DNA of 64,000 nucleotides from contig CM072880.1 in the NCBI GenBank assembly GCA_036937835.1, positions 19,612,001-19,676,000 on the forward strand. Direction: 5' to 3'. Shown one piece after another: positions 1 through 10,400 of the stretch. Origin of the DNA: Pampus argenteus. Taxonomy: Eukaryota > Chordata > Actinopteri > Scombriformes > Stromateidae. The position numbers and the translations under genes are program-made. Position 1 is the stretch's first letter. Every line of letters begins with the position of its first letter. The notes below the pieces were generated by a model, which saw only the letters and a program-made list of their open reading frames with translations, was not told where the DNA came from and ran no database searches.

Positions 1-396
1 AAGAGCAATAAAACACCTGAAGATTGTGGCCTTTGGGCAAAGAAGGAAGTAACCTTGTGTACATGTTAAACTAAGATTTTTCACCCTCGTAAGAACCACT
101 GCACAGACGAGTAAAGAGAAGATAAACACTGTGCCCTATGTCTTTTTGGGAAAATTACACATAGTTGACTCCGCTGCTCCCTTCGCTGCCCCAGTGATGA
201 CAATTGCTGATTCTCTCATGACTGAGCTCATCATCTGTGTTTGTTCCACTTCTTGGTCTGCTTGTGTTAACTTTGCCACTGTGCACAGAGCCGGTAATTG
301 TGGTTTATGCCTGGTGCACAATATAGGAATTTTAAATCTTAAGTGATTTTAAAAACATTGGAGACCACTGACATAATGGCAGATTTAACCGATTCA

Positions 397-1037
397 AATC
401 AAATCAAATCAAATTTTATTTGGATAGCCCAAAGTCACAAAATACATTTGTCTCGGAGGACCACAGCAGCAGCCACAATCCACGAGAACCTGCTGGACGA
501 GAGAGCACAGAAACTCTGGGGAAGAAGTTTAGTTAGTAACATGCAGAGGGGGGAGAGAGAGAGTGTGTGAGTCCCCCAGCAGTCTAGTTCTATGGCAGCA
601 TAACTAAGGGATGACCTGAGCCAGCCCTAATTATAAGCTTTATCAAACAGGAAAGTCTTAAGTCTACTCTTAAAGGTGTTGATCGTGTCTGCCTCCCGAA
701 CACAGAGTGGTAGTTTATTCCACAGAAGAGGAGCTTGATAGCTGAAAGCTCTGGCTCCCAATCTACTTTTAGACACTATAGGAACCACAAGGAACCCACC
801 ATCCTGGGAGTGCAGTGTTCTAGCGGGGTGGTAAGGTACTATGAGCTCTTTTAAATATGATGGTGCCTGACCATGAAGAGCTTTGTAAGTTAGTAGAAGA
901 ATTTTAAATTCTATTCTAGATTTAACGGGTAGCCAGTGCAAGGAAGCCAAAATGGGAGAGATGTGATCTCTGATTTTGGTTCTTGTCAGAACACGTGCAG
1001 CAGCATTCTGAATCAGCTGCAAACTCTTAAGAGACTA
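397..1037 (-). mobile_element. L2-type LINE, 3' fragment
   Basis: The minus strand reads the C-terminal end of the L2 reverse transcriptase ORF (627-1022; tail residues LWNKLPLCVREAD and FKSRLKTFLF), then a shortened 3' UTR and the tail of the family, seen on the plus strand as repeats of AATCA. The 3' UTR has lost its middle: it jumps from the segment near the tail directly to the segment that holds GGACCACAGCAGCAG. The 5' side is cut at about 1037, so this is a 5'-truncated, internally deleted copy. It has no coding capacity. Confidence 0.85.
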
Positions 1038-1104
1038 AATTCTTATTTGATTCTTAATATTTCAATCGTAAGAACACACACACACCAGAGAAAGAACAAA
1101 CTCA

Positions 1105-1157
1105 CAAAAAAAGTAATTTCCCAGTTTGGGATTAATAAAGTATATCTATCTATCTAG
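1105..1157 (+). mobile_element. 3' tail of a second LINE family, (TATC)n end
   Basis: The sequence TTTCCCAGTTTGGGATTAAT followed by AAAGTATATC and short TATC repeats matches the end of the LINE at 56348-57448 in this window, and also the piece at 29132-29190 in reverse. Only the last ~50 bases are present. Confidence 0.6.
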
Positions 1158-3649
1158 CCATGACAGAAACAGAATGGCTTATATGTTTTGCAGCATAAGC
1201 TGGAGGTTAGTTGGAAATAAAGTCTTATTGTGTCAAACAGGGCTAGTTGATGATGCTTCACAGTCCACTTGCTTTCAATGGCTTGGATTCAAAACCAGAC
1301 TCTGATCCAGTTGATAACATTAAGATTATATCTGTAAACCTCCTAAATATGTGTTCAGACCGGCCTCAAATTGGCAACACCCACACAAATGTCAGGAAAG
1401 GTGAATCAGGCCCAAAATCTGCCCCGTTATCCTCTACTGTGTGTCTATCTGTTTAACTGTTAGTGAACTGCACTCACTTGCGGTATCACAGCTATTATTG
1501 TGTCTCCACACAGCTGTTGGGATCCCTCTCTCTTGCTTTTTATACTTTCACCACTTCCCCCCTTTACTAACTACACACTGCTACATACACTGTGGTGAGC
1601 TTTAGGGCTTAACTCAGCTCCACACACCATCTTTTTATCAGAGGTGTGTTAAATCATTGGACGACATTTTCCATTGTCTCGAAACTCTAGCATGGCCCCA
1701 CACACACACGTGCCATATGTGCTTGCTGCTTATTGTTCTTATTGTTCTTATTGTTGTTCTTCTCTAATTGACAGTTTGTAACAAATTTAGTTTTTTTGTG
1801 ATTATTTTGCATATTAATATAGCAGTTAATACGATATATTAACAGCTGGTTAAATCTTGACCTTATGAGAGTTAATGTGCCTTAGTTTTTGAGGCTTTTG
1901 TCCACTGTTTGGTTATTGGTCTCGGTTTCCAGGTGGTGCCCTATCATTGTTAAATAATTTTAATAAATGCACTGATTCATAAGTATCTTAGTAATTATCA
2001 ACTATTGATAATAACCAAACCTGCTTGTACCAGTGCACAACAGGACCTTATGCAAAGCCTTACTATTTTCAATTGCAGCTCAGCAAATATCCAGTATCAC
2101 TACAGCCAAGCAAGAACATTGCAGCCAATCCCTACTGAGTAAAGATGAATCCTCACATAGTGTGACTGCTGGCAGAGGTACAAAACATGACTCAGGGATG
2201 AAACATTTGCAGTGATCCTATACAAGCAACAAACTGATGAAGCTGATGTGTGTAACAGGCCTTGAAGCTTAGGTCACCTACTCATTTCAGGTCAGCATAG
2301 TGTCATGGTGGGGAGTATCCCAGTAGCAATAACCCTACCCTAACCCACTCTGCCAAATCATGCACAACATGCTGATGGAAACTGTCTACTACCCACACAA
2401 CATGAATCACTGACGATCAATGATGTTATTGACTTTCCTCTCAGGTCTGTTGCTAAACTTGTGTTCTTGCTGATATATAGCATATTATATTTGACCTTTG
2501 ACCTGGATAAATGATTGGGACAAATATATAAGGGACAGAAAAATGATTCTCCAGACAGGCCTTAGCTTTGTCTGCCCCCATACTGTATGAGTCCATTCCA
2601 AAGCATTAATCATAGTCTGGAAATGACAGATACATCTGCACTGTGATAGATGGCTGATAACGAGGGCACAGATACAGACACAGATTTAAAAAGGTTGTAT
2701 GTGCTAGTTTCTCTTTTTATCTGATATCGTTTGTGGGTTGCTGTGAAACTACTTCTGCTATTGCACTACTGTGAAATCATTACACAGCGGATGTTGGTGT
2801 GTGAAAACTGTGGAAACACGTACAGAGGAATCACCACCAGTGGTGCAGAACATAGGAGAAAAAAGTCCAAAAATGACCTGCTGTTGTAAACACCAGCTTG
2901 TTTGCAGGATTACACACAGTGAGTCAGAGTTTCTTTTAGTATATCAATGACTTTTTATCTGTACAGCTTACTTTGAAGCTTCCTTCATTTTCTTTGCTGT
3001 ACTGAGGTTTACTTGTTTTCTTACAAAACCTGGGATGGATAAACATCAGTTGCTGACAGTTTCTAAAGCCCACAGAGACATGTGTTTATCAACCATACAA
3101 ACAAACTTGACTTCCACTTATATCGCCTCTTCATCCACCACTTCTAAGAACTGTCTTTTCTTTATAGCCTAACAGTACTGTAAAACCAAATGATCCACAC
3201 ACTACAGCTCCAGGTGGGAAATGTTTCATGTAAATGTGAGTGCCACAGAACAGAGCCACTCTCAGCTTTACATGCCTAGACAGTGACATAGCAGACTGGA
3301 AACTCTTTGACTTCTTGTAAACTTCTTATATTCTCATATTTAGAAAACAGGGGTAAAGGGTGTTGTCATGATGTTAAAGGTGAAGTTGACATATTTTCAG
3401 CATTGCTTGCACTCTCCTGTGTTCCTAACTCATCTCAGGACCCAGAGAACTGGTCTTTAGTAACTTTAGCTTTCCAGGGATTCAAAATTATTGAATCAGA
3501 TCTGAATTATTACTTCTCAGGAATATTTCACACTTTTCCCAGGATTCCTAGGAATCAAATTTGATTTAAACAGAAAACTGAGGACAGTTAAATGGTGATT
3601 ATTCTTATTTTCTGACACCATTCTTTTCTTCAGATTTGTTTATTATATA
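1158..3649. other. Intergenic, no gene recognised
   Basis: AT-rich sequence on both strands with only short chance reading frames (for example 1247-1456 and 3307-3564). No splice-bounded exon, RNA gene or recognisable transposon was seen. Confidence 0.5.
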
Positions 3650-3954
3650 GTTCCATTCATTGTAACCGATTTGCATTTTAACATTCATGTAATTCATTGT
3701 GATTGTATAACGTGTGTGTTGATTTGTTCTGTACATGTGACATCATTGCACGTTTGTCTGTCCTGGGAGAGGGATCCCTCCTCTGTGGCTCTTCCTGAGG
3801 TTTCTTTCACCTTTTTTTTTGGTGGGCAAGTTTTTCCTCACTAATCGAGGGTCTAAGGACAGAGGGTGTCACTCCCTGTACAGATTGTAAAGCCCTCTGA
3901 GACAAATGTATTTTGTGATTTTGGGGCTATATAAATAAAATTTGATTTGATTTG
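3650..3954 (+). mobile_element. L2 3' UTR fragment
   Basis: This 5'-truncated copy keeps only the conserved 3' UTR core (GTACATGTGACATCATTGCA, GGGAGAGGGATCCCTCCTCT) and the TTTGATTTGATTTG tail. It has small internal deletions relative to sister copies, notably beside GGTGGGCAAG and around CACTAATCGAGG. Confidence 0.85.
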
Positions 3955-4213
3955 GTATTGTAATGGTAATGGTATGTATTGGCAGAACAATTCCGCCAAA
4001 TGTATTAACACATTAACACAATTAAGTTATGTCAGTGTAACATGTCATAAAGTGATTAATTAAAACAAATATAGCAATGATCAAAAAGTTCTAGGGAGAC
4101 ATGTATACATACCACAGCCTGTATATAAAGATGGATGTATCAGCTCAGAGTTGCAGATCATGGTTGGTGCTATATTTTCCATTTGGAGCCAGGATCTTAT
4201 AAGGAGTGCATGG

Positions 4214-4668
4214 TGTAATTGCAGCCGTTCGGCGAATTTATTTTGAAATGTGTGCTTTTATTTTGAAACACTAGAAAAACGGAAGATGTGCATGTTAGCT
4301 TGACAAGCTTCAAAAACGATCTACCTGTAAAGAAATGTGACCTCGTTAAGTTCGTTTTCTTTGTTGTTGTTATACTGTGCGTAGTTTCACTACACTACAG
4401 CAGGAGACGTTTATGTTTGAGAAATTTATGAAGACTAAGAAGATTGCCTTTGAGGTATAACTGCCGTTGGTTGAGAAGCAGGCTAAAGTGGTCAGTATTA
4501 TTTTTATATTTTCTTATCTGTATTAGCTACAGTGCTAAACATGTACGTATCTCATGTTATTTTTTATTTGTCTTTCTGCACAAGTTCTACGGTGTGAACG
4601 GAGTGAAATCTGTGAATAAACATCAGTATGAAGAACTGGAGTCTCGCATTCAATCAATGGGCGGCATA
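4214..4668 (+). repeat. 5' LTR of the BEL/Pao element
   Basis: 455 bp, the same length as the 3' LTR. The two differ at two positions: G against A within GTTAGCTTGACAAG, and T against A within GTTAAGTTCGTTTT. A GTGAATAAACATC segment about 55 bp before the end provides an AATAAA signal. The flank to the left is the target duplication CATGG. Confidence 0.95.
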
Positions 4669-5296
4669 GTAGAACACTTCTGCATCATTGAAGGCTCTGA
4701 CATGAAGACGGACTAGCTGCAGGCCATATGAGGTAGAGGGAAGTGCCACATTTTGAACTGTTCGTGTTAAGCCAAGGCGCAAGTGGACAAGGCTACGCAA
4801 GCGAGCACGTCGAGAAGGACGTCTTGAAAGTAGCATAAGTACCTGTTGATTGCCATTAAGTTTCTATCATGACGTTTCATCTGTGCTAATCCTTAAAGTA
4901 ACGGTGGACTCTTTTTTTTTCTCTGCAATTGATTATTCAGCAATAATCAAAGAGATTAAGCAGATAAGTAAATTCACCATTCTCCAAGTTAATTAAAGTC
5001 AGAGATATTTTAAGTTTGACATCAAAGTGACAATTTCATACAAGTGAGTTTTTCATGTTTAGACTGCGCCAAGATTGCTTGCAATTTGTTATTGCCATTT
5101 ATTACTCATTGACTTAAGTGTGTTATTATGATGTGGTAGTGTTTGATGTGGATTTATGCAAGGGTTGAGCTAACGTAATCAAAGGTGTATACATATTTGC
5201 ATTTAATTTAATCTTGAACACAGTAGTTCAGTTCATATTTGCAAATATAAGAGAACAAAACACATTTCAACCCATTCAACACCTTGTACATTTAAT
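4669..5296 (+). other. BEL/Pao untranslated leader
   Basis: Sequence between the 5' LTR and the first gag start, about 630 bp with no long frame. A primer binding site beginning TGG directly after the LTR was not seen; the first bases are GTAGAACACTTC, so the priming tRNA cannot be named. Confidence 0.5.
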
Positions 5297-5902
5297 ATGT
5301 CATACACAAAGGAAAATACTGTTCTACCAACTGAAGAGGCCACACCACGAGACTTTCAAAAATGTGGTGACACAGAGCAAACTACCCTATCACAGAAAGC
5401 TGATGCAGGTGAGCAAGTTGAAGATGCAGTTCCAGACGCACAATCTCAGGTTGGTGCTGATAACACACACCTGTCTGTAGAAACTAGAAAAGGTGGACGC
5501 ACACGAAAGCTCACTGAAAAAGGAAAAGCTCTGTTAGATGACAAATTGACCCATCTAAATGCAAGTTTTGTAAAGATGTACAGAAGGTGGAAGTATCACA
5601 TCAATGGCTTGAAACGGTCCATTAAGAACAATGATGCTGTTGACCTGATAGATGAAATTGCAAATGCAATCAACACCATGCAAGTTGACGTTGACAATAT
5701 TTACCTTGAAATAAGAGCCATTTCAAGTCCTGAACCTGACATTCGGAGAATGAATGACACATGTCAGGCATTCACTAGGATTGCAAACATAAAGGCTCAA
5801 CACTTCTGCAGTGGTAACGATTCAGAAGACATATCTTGGCCTGATGCTAAAAGTCAGTGTTTGACAGCACGGTATCTAGGTCTCCTCAGCCCAAACCAGT
5901 AA
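5297..5902 (+). pseudogene. BEL/Pao gag, N-terminal part
   Basis: 201 codons resembling the start of fish BEL/Pao Gag. A polar N-terminus is followed by the block GGRTRKLTEKGKALLDDKLT and a helical region ending near SSPEPDIRRMNDTC. The frame closes at TAA (5900-5902), and Gag-like coding resumes only at 6797, on the far side of an L2 insertion and in the same frame. Gag would assemble the retrotransposon particle. This copy is split and is treated as a broken gene. Confidence 0.75.
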
Positions 5903-5924
5903 GTCAAAAACCTCTTCCAAACCT

Positions 5925-6794
5925 TACCTTACCACCCCACTAGAACATTGCGCTCCCAGGATGCTGGGTTCCTTGTGGTTCCTATAGTGTCTAAAAGTAG
6001 ATTGGGAGCCAGAGCTTTCAGCTATCAAGCTCCTCTTCTGTGGAATAAACTACCACTCTGTGTTCGGGAGGCAGACACGATCAACACCTTTAAGAGTAGA
6101 CTTAAGACTTTCCTTTTTAGTAAAGCTTATAATTAGGGCTGGCTCAGGTCATCCCTTAGTTATGCTGCCATAGAACTAGACTGCCGGGGGACTCACATAC
6201 TCTCTCGTTCTCTCTCTCTCATTTTCTCTCTCTCCTTATCTATCCATCTATCTAATCCATCTCTCTATCTATCATGTTACTAATTAAACTTCTTCCCCGG
6301 AGTTTCTGTGCTCTCTCGCCCAGCAGGTTCTTGTGGACTTTGTCTGCTGCTGTGGTCCTGCGTGGCGTCTACTGCATGTGTTGTCGCCGTCATCATTGTT
6401 GCCATATCCCCATTACAGTTTATAGTTATGTAATGATTTGCTGCTACTGTAATAATTCATCATTCATTGTAACCTATTCTTATCATCAACTGTAATTCAT
6501 TATTATTCATTGTACAATATGTGTGTGTTGATTTGTTCTGTACATGTGACATCATTGCACGTCTGTCCGTCCTGGGAGAGGGATCCCTCCTTTGTGGCTC
6601 TTCCTGAGGTTTCTTCCACCTTTTTTCCTGTTAAAAGGTTTTTTGGTGGGCAAGTTTTTCCTCACTCGAATCGAGGGTCTAAGGACAGAGGGTGTCACTC
6701 CCTGTACAGATTGTAAAGCCCTCTGAGACAAATGTATTTTGTGATTTTGGGCTATATAAATAAAATTTGATTTGATTTGATTTGATTTGATTTG
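5925..6794 (+). mobile_element. 5'-truncated L2 inserted in BEL/Pao gag
   Basis: It starts inside the last part of the L2 ORF (5948-6136 reads LRSQ to SKAYN in the family pattern, closed by TAG), then has the full 3' UTR with a short ATCT-type tract (6236-6275) and the TTTGAT tail. It separates two halves of gag, so it is younger than the BEL/Pao insertion. A possible short target duplication (AAGTC at 5901-5905, AAGTG from 6795) is weak, and about 20 bases between it and the first clear L2 base are unexplained. Confidence 0.9.
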
Positions 6795-6796
6795 AA

Positions 6797-7471
6797 GTGT
6801 CCAGACACTCTTCCATCCTGTCCATACACGCAAAACAAGCAGCAGCTGAAGTCGCAGCTACACAAGAGGTGATAAAGATAATGAATGCACGACATCAACA
6901 AAAGGAAGAAATTCAAAGACTTGAGGTGGAAGGTCAAATCTTAAAGGCTGAAAGAGAAGCTAAAGAAAGGGAAATTGAAGCAGAGAGCGCTAAAAAAAAG
7001 AGCCCAGTTTATAGCAGAAAGTGCTGATAGAAATATAAAGCTGGAAGAGAAAAGGAGAGAAGTGGAACGGTTGGAGGAACTTAAAGGACATGTTGCAGCA
7101 CAAGCAAGACTGCAAGTTTATTCAGAATCTCTCCATCCACCGCTTGCACTTAACCCTTTAAGTGACCCATTTTTCCCTTCACTTCGAGTACCGGTCTCCC
7201 AAGCTCTTCCTGCACAACAAGCCAAGCCCACTCAAGTTCAGCACTCACATAAGGTTACCGACACCAAACCCTCTCTCCCATATCCCTCTATGCGCACCAT
7301 ATATTCTCCCCCACAACCAGTCACATTTACTCAAGTTCCTGTAAGTCAAGCCATCACCCCAACATCACTTCCACTCATGCAACAAACCCCAATCACCCAA
7401 GTTCCAACCACCCAAGTTCCAACCACTCAAGCAGTCACCTTTTCGACTTCTCACGAAGCTCCAGTGACCTT
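6797..7471 (+). pseudogene. BEL/Pao gag, middle part with frame changes
   Basis: A coiled-coil-like segment rich in E, K, R and A (6797-7000; HAKQAAAEVAATQEV, then LEVEGQILKAEREAKERE) runs into an eight-A tract near 6993-7000. Coding then continues in the next frame to 7475 (KRREVERLEELKGHVAAQAR, then a Pro/Thr/Gln-rich stretch with TQVPTTQVPTTQ). It closes at a TGA at the edge of the pol frame. The frame shifts one way at the A tract and back near 7470, so the two changes cancel. Whether these are mutations or assembly errors cannot be told from the sequence. Confidence 0.7.
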
Positions 7472-10400
7472 GTGAGAACACTCGCTGATGCAATCACAGC
7501 TAATCGAGTCCCAATCCCAGAACCTGAGGTTTTCCAGGGAGATCCTCTCAAGTACAACGATTGGAAGCTTTCCTTCTGTACTCTGATTGATCGCAAGAAC
7601 CTCCCTACTCAAGAAAAGCTCTTCTTTTTACGCAAGTATGTTGGTGGCACAGCAAAGAGAGCTATTGGGGGACATTTTCTTGTAGGAACAGAAACAGCTT
7701 ATCATGCTGCATGGAACATACTTGAAGATAGATTTGGTAATCCATTCATAGTTGCCAAATCATACCGTGACAAGATACATGCATGGCATAAAATTGGCCC
7801 CAAAGACAGTGAAAACCTTCGCGAGTTTGTGGATTTTCTAAGCAGTGTGGAGTCAGCCATGCCATATGTTCAAGGTCTGCAAACACTCAATGACTGTGTG
7901 GAAAACCAAAGGATTACTGTCAAGCTACCGGATTGGTTGAGCTCACGTTGGAATAGAAAGGTCACAATTTACCAAGATGAACACAAAATGTTCCCTGACT
8001 TCAGATACTTTGTCAGTTTTCTCAACATGGAGGCATGTATTGCATGCAACCCCATTACATTGTTATATGCAATAAAGCCAACTGACCAAGAAAGATTAAA
8101 GCTGACAGAACGAGAACAGTCTAAGTACCAACGAAATCACAACTTAAGTGCCAAGACTTTCACCACTAGTACAAGTGAGAAGACAAGCCTGACATGCATT
8201 TTTTGCAAGAAGAAAGGCCATACTCTTCATAGGTGTCATAAGATCATGGAAAAACCAGTTGAAGAAAGGGTTAAGTTTGTAAAACTAGAGAAGTTGTGCT
8301 TTGGCTGCCTTAAGAGTGGTCATAACTCCAAAGCTTGTACATCTAGAAGTGTGTGTAACTTATGTGCAAAACGCCATCCGACATGCCTACATCAAGATCG
8401 TGGGAAGAAAGACCAAGAACAAGAGGTGAGACGCAAACAAGAAAGGTCAAATGACGACAAAAGACACAAGGACCAAGAGTCTGAGTCAATAGACACACCT
8501 CAAGCTATCTCCAACCGAGTTGTTCAAGGGAAGAGTAGCACGTACACCTCATCTATTGTTCCAGTCTATGTCTCCACGACAACAGACCCAGACAAGGAAG
8601 TACTTGTGTATGCTTTGCTCGATAGCCAGAGCGACACAACCTTCATCCTGAAGGAAGCAGTTGAAACACTGTGTGCCAAGAAAAAGCCAGTAAAACTTAA
8701 AGTGTCCACGATAACATCGAAAGTAAAAGTGGTGAATAGCCAAAAGGTGCAAGGACTACAGGTAAGAGGCATCACCTCTGACACTAAAATCAAACTCCCA
8801 ACAACCTTTACAAGGGATTATATACCAGCAAACAGGTCCCATATACCCACAAGCACAACAGCAAAGTCCTGGCCTCACTTAGAACATTTGTCAGATGAAA
8901 TGTCTCCCGAGCTCGACTGTGAAGTAGGATTGTTAATCGGCTATAACTGTCCCCAAGCCTTACTTCCCAGAGATGTCATCACTGGTAATGAGAACCAGCC
9001 ATACGCACAAAAGTCTGTGTTGGGTTGGAGCATTGTTGGCTACAGCAGCGCTGACATTGATGATGATCATGAGGATGAAATTGGTGTGAGCCACCGTATC
9101 ATCATAAAGGAAGTTCTACCAGCCACTAAACCCACTTCTGAGCTCAAGTCTAAGGTCCACTTTGTCTATAGAACTCAAGTCAAAGAAATTATCACGCCGA
9201 TAGATATACTCAAGGTCTTTGAGTTGGATTTCACCGAGAGATTTAATGAAGATGTTCCAATTTCGCAAGAAGACATTAAGTTCTTGGCAAAGCTAAAGGA
9301 AGGCATCAAGCAGAAGCCAAATGGGCACTATGAAATGCCATTGCCTTTCAAGGAAGAAAAGCCAAGTCTGCCGAACAACAAAGTGTGTGCAGAACATCGA
9401 CTCAGATATCTGGAAAAACGTCTAAAGAAAGATGATCAGTATCACAAGGATTATGTGGCCTTTATGGAGGACATAATAGCAAGGGACGATGCTGAAAAGG
9501 TTCCAGAGACGGAGATAACCAATCAGACTACATGGTATATCCCTCACCATGGGGTTTACCACCCCCAAAAGCCAGGAAAGATTCGCGTGGTGTTTGATTG
9601 TTCAGCAAAGTTTAAGAATACATCACTGAATGAACATCTGCTCACTGGACCAGACCTTACAAATACCCTTGTAGGGGTATTGTGTCGCTTCCGTAAAGGA
9701 CAATTAGCCATCATGTGTGATGTGGAACGTATGTTTCATCAATTTCATGTTGCACCAAGGGACCAAGACTACCTCCGATTTCTGTGGTGGGAAGGAGGCA
9801 ATATGGAAGCTTCACCATCAGTGTTCCGCATGAAGGTTCACTTGTTTGGTGCTGCATCGTCGCCTGGATGTGCGAACTTTGGGCTCAAGCACCTGGCTGC
9901 AGAAGGAGTAGGCAAGTTTAGTGAAGCTACAGTGAGGTTCATACAGCGCAATTTCTATGTTGACGATGGATTGATAAGTGTGGACAGTGAAGCAGAAGCT
10001 ATCCAGCTTGTTAGAGAGGCAAGAGACCTCTGCAGCACTGGTAAACTCCGCTTACACAAATTCATTACCAACAACACTAAGGTGCTTGCCACAATTCCAA
10101 AGCAAGAACGTGCTGAAGGTGCAAATGACCTGGACATGGCCTTGGGAGGACACCAAGTGGAACGTGCTCTCGGGGTCCAGTGGTGTATTAGCTCAGATAA
10201 GTTCCAGTTCAGGGTGATGGTAAAGGATCATCCTTTTACCAGAAGAGGAGTACTGTCAACAGTGGCCTCAATTTTTGATCCTCTTGGGTTTGTTGCCCCT
10301 CTTATTTTGAAAGGTAAACAGATCCTACAAAGGATGTGCCAAGACAAGGTCGGATGGGATGAACCACTTCCTGATGACCTTAGGCCACGCTGGGAAGCAT

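Noticed and set aside
6985..7005. Programmed ribosomal frameshifting at the A tract in BEL/Pao gag
   Set aside because: A second, opposite change near 7470 cancels it, and BEL/Pao elements normally have one gag-pol frame. Mutation or sequencing error is simpler.
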